Under the pieces are notes generated by a model, which saw only the letters and a program-made list of their open reading frames with translations, had not been told where the DNA came from and made no database searches. Below, one piece after another: positions 1 through 5,030 of a stretch of DNA of 7,450 nucleotides (positions are counted from its first letter, which is position 1; each line of letters opens with the position of its first letter). Source of the stretch: an uncultured Lachnospiraceae bacterium (GTDB taxonomy: Bacteria; Bacillota; Clostridia; Lachnospirales; Lachnospiraceae); the NCBI GenBank assembly GCA_937891165.1, contig CALAEX010000053.1, forward strand, positions 1 to 7,450, in the 5' to 3' direction. The translations under genes were made by a program, and so were the position numbers.

Positions 1-566
1 GTTCTTATAATAGTGCCGTATTGGCTCGTTCTATGTATTTAGAAGAACATCCTGAAGTTAAAATTGAAATTGTAGATTCTCAGTCAGCTTCTTGTGGTCA
101 GATGTTAATTGCCTTAAAAATCAGAGAGTTGAAGGAAAAGGGTCTTCCGTTTGAAGAAGTAAAGGAAAAAATTACAGAGTTTCGTGACAATATGAAGACA
201 AAATTTGTGTTAGAGTCTTTGGAAAATTTAAGAAAAAATGGAAGACTTACGAATATGACTGCTATGATTTGTAATGTACTTAGCATTAAACCAGTGATGG
301 CAGCAAAAGAAGGCGAAATTATTAAGATTGACCAAGCAAGAGGAACAAATAAAGCACTGCTTCGTATGATAGATTATATTGCTCAAGATGCAAAAGATGT
401 AACAACGAAAATTGTTGGTATTTCTCATTGTAATAATAGAGAACGTGCAGAATTTGTAAAACAGGAAATTTTAAAGAAAGTTCCATTTAAAGATTGTGTG
501 ATTGTAAATACCGCAGGTGTGGCAACATTGTATGCAAATGATGGTGGAATTATTGTAAGTTATTAA
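1..566 (+). CDS. DegV family fatty-acid-binding protein (5' end missing)
   Basis: The window opens inside this gene. The frame is open from base 3, reading SYNSAVLAR, which matches the 'SGTYNSA' region of DegV proteins, so the TTG at 21 is an internal Leu codon and not the start. About 187 residues are visible of the usual 280-290. Further DegV-like marks are 'LSIKPVMAAKEGEI' in the middle, 'VGISHCNN' in the C-terminal domain and a closing 'NTAGVATLYANDGGIIVSY', which corresponds to the usual 'GTHxGPGxxGxxF' end of the family. DegV proteins are cytoplasmic and bind a fatty acid between two alpha/beta domains; in Firmicutes some (FakB) present the fatty acid to the kinase FakA. Whether this copy is a FakB cannot be told. 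A strong terminator follows 16 bases after the stop, so it ends its transcription unit. The family call is firm; the ligand and partner are unknown. Confidence 0.9.
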   Translation, partial: SYNSAVLARSMYLEEHPEVKIEIVDSQSASCGQMLIALKIRELKEKGLPFEEVKEKITEFRDNMKTKFVLESLENLRKNGRLTNMTAMICNVLSIKPVMAAKEGEIIKIDQARGTNKALLRMIDYIAQDAKDVTTKIVGISHCNNRERAEFVKQEILKKVPFKDCVIVNTAGVATLYANDGGIIVSY

Positions 567-582
567 TATACAATGTGCTAAT

Positions 583-616
583 AGAGGGGTTAGTAATAAC
601 CCCTCTGTTTTGTATT
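583..616 (+). terminator. Rho-independent terminator of the DegV gene
   Basis: A perfect 10-bp stem AGAGGGGTTA (583-592) / TAACCCCTCT (597-606) with a GTAA loop is followed by G-TTTT-GTA-TTTT. It begins 17 bases after the DegV stop and ends just before the stop of the convergent deacetylase gene. Read on the minus strand the hairpin is not followed by a T-run, so it should terminate mainly the plus-strand transcript, though it may also hinder read-through from the other side. Confidence 0.93.
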
Positions 617-1471
617 TTAATTTGTGGATGTGTCAGTGATATATTGTCTGCCTTCATGGTCCATTTGATAATTTTCTTTATAAATCAATTCAGAAACTTT
701 TACAAATTCATATCCCTGTTTTTTTAGGTTAATAATCATTGCTTCTAGAGCATCTTTTGTATATTTTGCACCATTATGCATAAGAATAATCGAACCATTT
801 CCAAGGTGTTTGTGATTAGTAACAGTATGTATAATAGAATCTACGCCATAGTCTTTCCAATCAAGAGAATCTACATCCCATTGAATGACATGATAGCCAA
901 GTTCATTTGCTGCTTCGATTACCGTATCATTATAATCACCAAATGGTGGACGGAATAAAGTCATATCGATTCCAGTTAATTCTTTTACTTTATCATGTGC
1001 AATTTGTAATTCTTCTTTGCATTGCTCTTTGTTTAATTGCGACATTTGCTTATGATTTTCACTATGATTCCCAACTTCATGACCTTGTGCAAGAATTGTT
1101 TTAACATCTTCAGGGAACTTTTCAATCCAACCACCAGTAAAAAAGAAAGTAGCATGAACTTCTTGTCTAGCAAGAATATCAAGTAGGGTAGCAGTATCTT
1201 CATTTCCCCACGCACCATCAAAAGTAAGAGAAATTTTTTTGTCTTCTGTTTTTACACAATAAATAGGCAGTTTTTTTTCTTGAATGAGAGAAAAAGAGTT
1301 TGTCTTTACTGTATTTCCAAGGAAAGTATTGATAGCACCACCTGTGATTCGGTCAATGGTAACAGCAGTAAGTAAAATCGCACAAAGAACAAAAATTCCT
1401 GTTTTAATAAATTTTGGGATATTCAAATGAAAAGTTTTAGAAGAAAAGAAAGTATAAAAAGGATATTTCAT
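617..1471 (-). CDS. Membrane-anchored polysaccharide deacetylase (NodB domain, CE4)
   Basis: This 284-residue protein is predicted to remove N- or O-acetyl groups from a cell-wall polymer, most likely peptidoglycan, outside the membrane. A basic N-terminus and one hydrophobic segment (about residues 21-39) look like an uncleaved anchor or signal peptide. A NodB domain fills about 78-265. Its motifs are TFDGAWGNED (catalytic-base Asp85), HSENH (metal ligands His136 and His140), RPPFG (174-178), QWDVDSLDW (197-205) and ILMHNG (His232). The second Asp of the canonical TFDDGP motif is Gly here; clostridial and PdaB-like relatives also have small residues there ('FDAAWG'). The ATG start is preceded by AAGGAA six bases away (1478-1483). 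The gene converges on the DegV gene and is divergent from the ATPase operon, so it seems to be a single-gene unit. Family assignment is firm; the exact substrate is not known, and a sporulation or wall-remodelling role is only possible. Confidence 0.93.
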   Translation of the reverse strand: MKYPFYTFFSSKTFHLNIPKFIKTGIFVLCAILLTAVTIDRITGGAINTFLGNTVKTNSFSLIQEKKLPIYCVKTEDKKISLTFDGAWGNEDTATLLDILARQEVHATFFFTGGWIEKFPEDVKTILAQGHEVGNHSENHKQMSQLNKEQCKEELQIAHDKVKELTGIDMTLFRPPFGDYNDTVIEAANELGYHVIQWDVDSLDWKDYGVDSIIHTVTNHKHLGNGSIILMHNGAKYTKDALEAMIINLKKQGYEFVKVSELIYKENYQMDHEGRQYITDTSTN

Positions 1472-1527
1472 AATGGTTTCCTTGAAGGAGATTTGTAATA
1501 GTATATGAGTTTTGTAGGAAAACTATG

Positions 1528-1550
1528 ATAGTAAGAAATTTTATAGTAAG
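1528..1550. repeat. Paired ATAGTAAG direct repeat in the divergent promoter region
   Basis: ATAGTAAG occurs at 1528-1535 and 1543-1550, a 15-base step. The first copy overlaps a small palindrome ACTAT-G-ATAGT (1522-1532). The pair sits over or just downstream of the candidate deacetylase promoter, so it could bind a regulator of that gene. The sequence is short and AT-rich, so chance is a real alternative. Confidence 0.35.
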
Positions 1551-1567
1551 TAGTGAAATAATTTGAA
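1540..1567 (-). promoter_or_regulatory. Candidate sigma-A promoter of the deacetylase gene
   Basis: On the minus strand TTCAAA (1562-1567) and TATAAA (1540-1545) are separated by 16 bases, matching the -35 and -10 consensus at four and five of six positions. Transcription would start near 1533, giving a leader of about 60 bases. An alternative pair nearby (TTCACT, then TACTAT 18 bases on) is about as good, so the exact position is uncertain. Confidence 0.35.
1545..1554 (+). repeat. Left copy of a 10-bp direct repeat flanking the defence operon
   Basis: AGTAAGTAGT is preceded by TTAT (1541-1544) and lies 21 bases before the -35 box of the ATPase operon. The same ten bases recur at 3857-3866, beyond the operon, preceded there by TTATG. 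The two copies bracket the promoter, both genes and the 3' inverted repeat. A mobile-element footprint is possible; chance in AT-rich sequence cannot be excluded. Confidence 0.4.
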
Positions 1568-1574
1568 TTGTTGA

Positions 1575-1604
1575 TTGAACAAATAGATTTAATTATGTTA
1601 TACT
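1575..1604 (+). promoter_or_regulatory. Sigma-A promoter of the ATPase-RloB operon
   Basis: The -10 box is TATACT (1599-1604) with an upstream TG one base before it (1596-1597), an extended -10. TTGAAC (1575-1580) is a plausible -35 box at 18 bases. Transcription would begin near 1611, about 43 bases before the ATPase start. This is the only good plus-strand promoter seen before either gene, consistent with a two-gene operon. Confidence 0.65.
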
Positions 1605-1653
1605 AAAAGAAAGTTTTATAAAAGAGAGATATTAAGTAAAGGAGTGATTTGTT

Positions 1654-2988
1654 ATGCTTTTACAATATGTAGTTAGTAATTTCAAGTCAATTGGGCATTC
1701 CATAGAATTTAGTATGTTTCCTATACAGGCAACAACGGATGAACGTTTTTTAAAGGATATTGCTACTTCTAATGGTGTGTGGAAAATACTTCGTAGAGGT
1801 GGTTTTTTTGGACCGAATGCTTCTGGAAAATCTTCTTTTATTGAGTCCATTGATTTTGCTCGCAATTTTATTGTAGATGGGCAAAAGAGTGGTAAAGGAA
1901 TTAGAATTAACCAATTTAGAGGAGATTTTGAAGACTTAAAAGGGATTTCTACATTTCAATTTGTCTTTTATTTAAATGAGGAAGTTTATGAATATGGATT
2001 TTCTATAGACCGCTATCAAGTACATGAAGAATGGTTGATGATGTTGAATGAATCGGGTTTTGTTCCTTTGTTTACTCGAGTGACTAATAATTTTGGAGAA
2101 ACAGAAATAGATATAGAATCAGAATTTGCAGAAGAAAATTCTAAAGAGAGAGAATTGGCAGAAGTCTTAAAAAATAGTATTCAGGTAAATCAAAGAAATC
2201 AGTTGTTTCTTTATAAATTATACGATAATGGATTAACAAAAGCTGAAGAAATTATTAGCTGGTTTAAAAATCTTCAAATTATTTTTCCAGAAACTAAAAT
2301 TCAAGCATTGCCTATTCGTATGAAAGAAGATATTGAGTTAAAAACATACATTGGTGGTATGCTAAAAAAAATGGATACAGGTGTGTTTGATATTTCTGTT
2401 GCAAGTGAAAAAATTGATTTTCATGATTTTGCAGAAAAAATGCAAGTACCACAAGAAATTTTGGAAGATATAGAGGAAATTAAAAATGGTATTGTGAGTT
2501 TTGCAGGGAAATATTTTATATTTGCAGAGAATGAGAGGAAAAGAACGGTTCTTATTCAACTTAAATTTGCACATAAATTGAATAATAAAGAGGTACAGTT
2601 TGATATTGATGAAGAGTCAGATGGAACACAACGTTTATTAGATTTGTTGCCTATGTTGTTTGCAATGAGAGAAAATAGCCAAGCAATCTATTTTGTAGAT
2701 GAAATAGATAGAAGTCTTCATACAAAGCTTTCTCAATATTTATTAAATGAATTTCTCAAATGTTGTGAAAATACTTGTAATCAGATTATTTTTACTGCAC
2801 ATGATGTAAATCTTATTAATATAAATGATTTTAGACAAGAAGAAATTTGGTTTATTGAGAAAAATAACCTAGGGGAAACTCGTTTACGTCCTCTTTCAGA
2901 TTTTAATTTACAGAAAGGACAAGATGCACTAAAAGCATATTTAAGTGGAAGATTTGGTGCTATTCCTGTGATAAGGAGGGAGATTTAA
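1654..2988 (+). CDS. AAA/ABC-type ATPase, AbiLi/RloA-like, putative anti-phage defence
   Basis: This 444-residue cytoplasmic protein resembles the AAA_15/AAA_21 (OLD/RecF-like) ATPases that pair with nuclease-like partners in phage defence. The N-terminus MLLQYVVSNFKSI has the usual 'FxNFKS' look. Walker A is GPNASGKS (53-60). About 260 residues of insert separate it from an ABC-signature-like ESDGTQRLLDLLP (321-333), then Walker B IYFVDEIDRSLHTK (345-358, Asp349 and Glu350) and a switch segment IIFTAHD (378-384, His383). All nucleotide-binding parts are therefore present. AAAGGAG (1638-1644) lies nine bases before the ATG. The stop shares a base with the start of the next gene, which encodes an RloB-family protein. 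Order, overlap and families match AbiL/RloAB modules, where the ATPase is thought to control the partner effector. No Toprim nuclease domain is fused at its C-terminus, unlike OLD proteins. The ATPase call is firm; the defence role rests on the partner. Confidence 0.9.
   Translation: MLLQYVVSNFKSIGHSIEFSMFPIQATTDERFLKDIATSNGVWKILRRGGFFGPNASGKSSFIESIDFARNFIVDGQKSGKGIRINQFRGDFEDLKGISTFQFVFYLNEEVYEYGFSIDRYQVHEEWLMMLNESGFVPLFTRVTNNFGETEIDIESEFAEENSKERELAEVLKNSIQVNQRNQLFLYKLYDNGLTKAEEIISWFKNLQIIFPETKIQALPIRMKEDIELKTYIGGMLKKMDTGVFDISVASEKIDFHDFAEKMQVPQEILEDIEEIKNGIVSFAGKYFIFAENERKRTVLIQLKFAHKLNNKEVQFDIDEESDGTQRLLDLLPMLFAMRENSQAIYFVDEIDRSLHTKLSQYLLNEFLKCCENTCNQIIFTAHDVNLININDFRQEEIWFIEKNNLGETRLRPLSDFNLQKGQDALKAYLSGRFGAIPVIRREI
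2973..2980 (+). promoter_or_regulatory. Internal ribosome binding site for the RloB-like gene
   Basis: AAGGAGGG lies inside the last codons of the ATPase gene, seven bases before the ATG at 2988. The ATPase stop TAA and this ATG overlap in the single base A2988 (TAATG), so a ribosome finishing the first gene can restart on the second. This fixes the start of the second gene and implies coupled, balanced synthesis. Confidence 0.85.
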
Positions 2989-3782
2989 TGCCTATTATTA
3001 CAAGTCGTATTCCTTTTAGTCATCAAAATCCATATCGTCCTGTAAGACCTGCAACAAGTAAAATTATATTTTTATCTTTTGAAGGGAGTATTACAGAAGA
3101 AGAATATTTTGAACGAGTTTCAGAATTATTTAGTGAAATTAAAACAAAGATACAATTTATTTCTGTAGCAGAGGATGCTGTTCATACTGCTTTAAATAAA
3201 AGGACTAAAGAACAGTTAAAAATGCTTAGTAAAGTTCGTCCTAAACAGTTAGTGGAAAGGATTGAGCAATTTAAATTAGAAAAAAATGATATATATCAAT
3301 TTGACCAATATCCAGAAGATGAATTTTGGATTGTAACAGATGTTGATAAAAATTGGTCAAATGAAATAATTAATCCAACAGAAAATAAAACTTATATGGA
3401 TGAGTGGAATGATACAATAGCTATGTGTCAAGCAAAAAACTATGGCTATGCTGTTAGTAATCCGTTTTTTGGGATTTGGTTATTACTTCATCATGATATG
3501 CCAAATGATATAGATAAGAGTTTTGCTGTTACAGATATTCATGAGTACCAAAAAACAGACCATTTTAGAGTTCGTCTTAGTGATTTAAATGTTCCATTAA
3601 AAGATAAAAAACATATCAATCCTTTAGATTATAATGTGGAGAAAGTTAAGAAAGCAATTGTTAGAGCTAAGGAGTTACATTTGAATAAGATGGATTTATG
3701 TCCTAAATATTTTGCTACTACAGTGTACATACTTTTAGATAAAATGATGGATATGTTACCAAAAGAAAATGTAAATGAATGA
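2988..3782 (+). CDS. RloB-like (AbiLii-type) Toprim-fold protein, putative defence effector
   Basis: This 264-residue protein carries RloB-family marks. IIFLSFEGSITEEEYFERV (26-44) corresponds to the family's 'ILIxxEGxxTExxYF', with the Toprim-type Glu32. FWIVTDVDKNW (113-123) gives the Toprim DxD pair Asp118 and Asp120. SNPFFGIWLLLHH (157-169) corresponds to the family's 'SNPxFExWLLLHF'. No signal peptide or membrane segment is seen. RloB proteins occur in restriction-modification loci (RloA/RloB in Campylobacter) and include AbiLii of the lactococcal AbiL abortive-infection system; a metal-dependent nuclease role is inferred from the fold. The overlap with the upstream ATPase gene indicates a two-protein module. 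One oddity is Gly162 where, as I recall the family, a conserved Glu follows the Phe. At 264 residues it is somewhat longer than many members, with a lysine-rich insert around 65-100. No canonical terminator follows. Family call is good; biochemical activity is not shown. Confidence 0.85.
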   Translation: MPIITSRIPFSHQNPYRPVRPATSKIIFLSFEGSITEEEYFERVSELFSEIKTKIQFISVAEDAVHTALNKRTKEQLKMLSKVRPKQLVERIEQFKLEKNDIYQFDQYPEDEFWIVTDVDKNWSNEIINPTENKTYMDEWNDTIAMCQAKNYGYAVSNPFFGIWLLLHHDMPNDIDKSFAVTDIHEYQKTDHFRVRLSDLNVPLKDKKHINPLDYNVEKVKKAIVRAKELHLNKMDLCPKYFATTVYILLDKMMDMLPKENVNE

Positions 3783-3820
3783 TGATATATATTGTTTGGT
3801 TAATATATAAATTCCTGTTT

Positions 3821-3854
3821 TAACTGAATAGCTACTATAATAGCTATTCAGTTA
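3821..3854. repeat. Perfect 14-bp inverted repeat downstream of the RloB-like gene
   Basis: TAACTGAATAGCTA (3821-3834) and TAGCTATTCAGTTA (3841-3854) are exact reverse complements around a CTATAA loop. The transcript would fold into a stable hairpin 38 bases after the RloB-like stop. Neither strand has a T-run after the stem, so this is not a standard intrinsic terminator. It may protect the 3' end of the mRNA, act with Rho, or be a protein-binding site. A weaker all-AT pair, TATATATT (3786-3793) / AATATATA (3802-3809), lies just before it. Confidence 0.8.
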
Positions 3855-3856
3855 TG

Positions 3857-3866
3857 AGTAAGTAGT
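3857..3866 (+). repeat. Right copy of the 10-bp direct repeat flanking the defence operon
   Basis: AGTAAGTAGT, preceded by TTATG, matches the copy at 1545-1554. It begins two bases after the end of the 14-bp inverted repeat. The pair encloses about 2.3 kb that contains only the operon, its promoter and the inverted repeat. Confidence 0.4.
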
Positions 3867-3919
3867 AAAGTGAATTACGAATATCCAATTGACTAAATTG
3901 TGCAATATGCAAATGTTTT

Positions 3920-3940
3920 AAAAGAAAAAAGGTGCCCTTT
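3920..3940 (-). terminator. Weak candidate terminator of the transglutaminase-like gene
   Basis: On the minus strand, six bases past the stop codon, AAAGG-GCA-CCTTT forms a 5-bp hairpin followed by TTTCTTTT. The stem is short and only two of its pairs are G-C, so the call is tentative. The position and T-run fit the end of the gene that finishes at 3946. Confidence 0.35.
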
Positions 3941-3945
3941 ATTAT

Positions 3946-4785
3946 TTATTGTGCAAAAAAGTTATCAGAGCTACTGTTAATAAAATGTGTCTTCTGTATA
4001 TACTCATCCAAATGCTTTTTCCAATCCTCTTTTAAATGTTCTGGAGAATTTTCTATTCCATATTGGCAATATGCAACTTCTCTGCCAAGAACATCAAACC
4101 CGTTAGGAATACAATATATAGTATGTTGATTTGGCAAAATATCAGAGCCAAAAGTGTTATGTTGTAATGATTTAAAATAAAACATATTTTTAGCCATATA
4201 TTTTTTATATCTATCATCTTCTACATTACATTTGATAAATAAATTTTTTGCTAATCTTTCTCTTATTTCTAAAGGGGATAGAATGATATTATTCTCATCA
4301 AGAAAATAGCGGTTATTTGTAGGGTCAACTAAAATCCATTTGTGCAGTTCGTTTATATATACTATTGAAACAACGTGACTTTCAAAATCATATGGTGAAT
4401 ATGGCAAACAGTGAAGAACTCTAGATTTTATACCTAAAGCAAGACAGCATTCTGTAAGAACGATTGCTTGAAGACGACAATATACACCATATTCTCTACC
4501 TTTTCCAAAAGAATAATCTAAAATAGCAAGGGATGTTTTAGGGATAAACTCAACATCTTTGGTACCTCCATTATGAAGTACATTTTGATTACACCATTGA
4601 AGGAGATTAATAACTTTTTCTATTTCTGAACCATTACCTGCTATTTCTTGAATCTTATATTTTTCTTTCAGTTTTTCAAACTCTTTCGCTTGAAAATCAT
4701 AGGTAAAATCTATAATGGAATGATTACCACAGAAATCATGAAAAACAGTTAATGCACCAGATAAAAGAGAGTATTCTAAGTCCAT
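3946..4785 (-). CDS. Cytoplasmic transglutaminase-like domain protein
   Basis: This 279-residue protein has a transglutaminase-like (papain-fold) core over about residues 60-160. YCRLQAIVLTECCLALGIKS (102-121) holds the likely nucleophile Cys103 and the typical 'alGI+sRvl' that follows it. SHVVSIVYI (136-144) supplies His137, and WILVDPTNN (150-158) supplies Asp154, completing a Cys-His-Asp triad. There is no signal peptide or membrane segment, so it should be cytoplasmic, unlike many secreted family members. The last 100 residues hold no domain I recognise. Proteins of this superfamily act as proteases, amidases or transglutaminases; the reaction here is unknown. The ATG is preceded by AAAGGAAAG (4792-4800). 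The gene has its own promoter, converges on the defence operon and is divergent from the GH20 gene, so it is not part of either unit. Domain call is good, function open. Confidence 0.8.
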   Translation of the reverse strand: MDLEYSLLSGALTVFHDFCGNHSIIDFTYDFQAKEFEKLKEKYKIQEIAGNGSEIEKVINLLQWCNQNVLHNGGTKDVEFIPKTSLAILDYSFGKGREYGVYCRLQAIVLTECCLALGIKSRVLHCLPYSPYDFESHVVSIVYINELHKWILVDPTNNRYFLDENNIILSPLEIRERLAKNLFIKCNVEDDRYKKYMAKNMFYFKSLQHNTFGSDILPNQHTIYCIPNGFDVLGREVAYCQYGIENSPEHLKEDWKKHLDEYIQKTHFINSSSDNFFAQ

Positions 4786-4811
4786 AGTTTTCTTTCCTTT
4801 CCAAATATAAT

Positions 4812-4839
4812 TTATTCATATTTTTGAAATATAGAATAA
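4812..4839. repeat. AT-rich palindrome in the leader of the transglutaminase-like gene
   Basis: On the plus strand TTATTCATATTT (4812-4823) pairs with AAATAT-A-GAATAA (4827-4839) around a TTG loop, giving 12 base pairs with a single bulged A at 4833. It lies between the candidate transcription start (about 4850) and the ribosome binding site of the minus-strand gene. It could be an operator or a leader hairpin. With only two G-C pairs it is thermodynamically modest. Confidence 0.55.
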
Positions 4840-4856
4840 AAAATTATCATTAGAGG

Positions 4857-4885
4857 ATTATATCATACAATGGTTATAAGGTAAA
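4857..4885 (-). promoter_or_regulatory. Sigma-A promoter of the transglutaminase-like gene
   Basis: On the minus strand the -10 box is a perfect TATAAT (4857-4862) with an extended TG element (TGATATAAT). A -35-like TTTACC (4880-4885) sits at the ideal 17-base spacing. Transcription would start near 4850, leaving a leader of about 65 bases that contains the palindrome at 4812-4839. Confidence 0.7.
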
Positions 4886-4915
4886 GAAATTTTGATTTTG
4901 ATTTTCTTTTTAGGA

Positions 4916-4944
4916 TTGAAAAATATTCTTTTAGACGATATAAT
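4916..4944 (+). promoter_or_regulatory. Sigma-A promoter of the GH20 gene
   Basis: TTGAAA (4916-4921) and a perfect TATAAT (4939-4944) are exactly 17 bases apart, close to full consensus. Transcription would begin near 4951, 80 bases before the GH20 start codon. The -35 box is only 30 bases from that of the opposing transglutaminase promoter. The stretch between them contains TTTTGATTTTGATTTTC (4890-4906). Confidence 0.8.
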
Positions 4945-4950
4945 TTTCTT

Positions 4951-4983
4951 ATAAAGCAAAATAAGAATTATCTTATGCTTTAT
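4951..4983. repeat. Interrupted palindrome at the GH20 transcription start, putative operator or leader hairpin
   Basis: ATAAAGC (4951-4957) pairs with GCTTTAT (4977-4983), and inside it ATAAGA (4961-4966) pairs with TCTTAT (4971-4976) around an ATTA loop; three A bases (4958-4960) are unpaired on the left arm. The palindrome begins at the predicted transcription start, where a bound repressor would block initiation. The alternative is an RNA hairpin in the 80-base leader. No known regulator motif is recognised. Confidence 0.55.
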
Positions 4984-5030
4984 TAGAATACATATATACA
5001 AATTATAGCTTAGGATGGAGGAGGATTATA

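Noticed and set aside
21..566. A complete 181-residue gene starting at TTG 21
   Set aside because: The frame is open upstream to the window edge and encodes the YNSA segment typical of DegV proteins, so TTG 21 is an internal codon of a longer gene.
776..1221. Short plus- and minus-strand open frames within the deacetylase gene
   Set aside because: They overlap a gene with clear NodB motifs, encode no recognisable domain and lack good ribosome binding sites.
2362..2574. Minus-strand 70-codon open frame inside the ATPase gene
   Set aside because: It is antisense to a conserved ATPase frame and its translation is low-complexity Phe/Lys/Asn/Cys-rich sequence typical of AT-rich antisense.
1654..2988. 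OLD-family nuclease of the Gabija type
   Set aside because: The chain ends soon after the ATPase switch segment, leaving no room for a C-terminal Toprim domain; the Toprim-like function is on the separate downstream protein.
3821..3854. Standard rho-independent terminator
   Set aside because: The stem is perfect but no T-run follows on either strand, so it was recorded as an inverted repeat of unknown role.
3932..4129. Plus-strand 65-codon open frame overlapping the transglutaminase-like gene
   Set aside because: It is antisense to the C-terminal coding part of that gene and shows no motif or convincing start.
4887..4906. Tandem TTTTGA repeats as a CRISPR or microsatellite array
   Set aside because: Only two to three short AT-rich units are present with no spacers; this is ordinary promoter-region AT-rich sequence.
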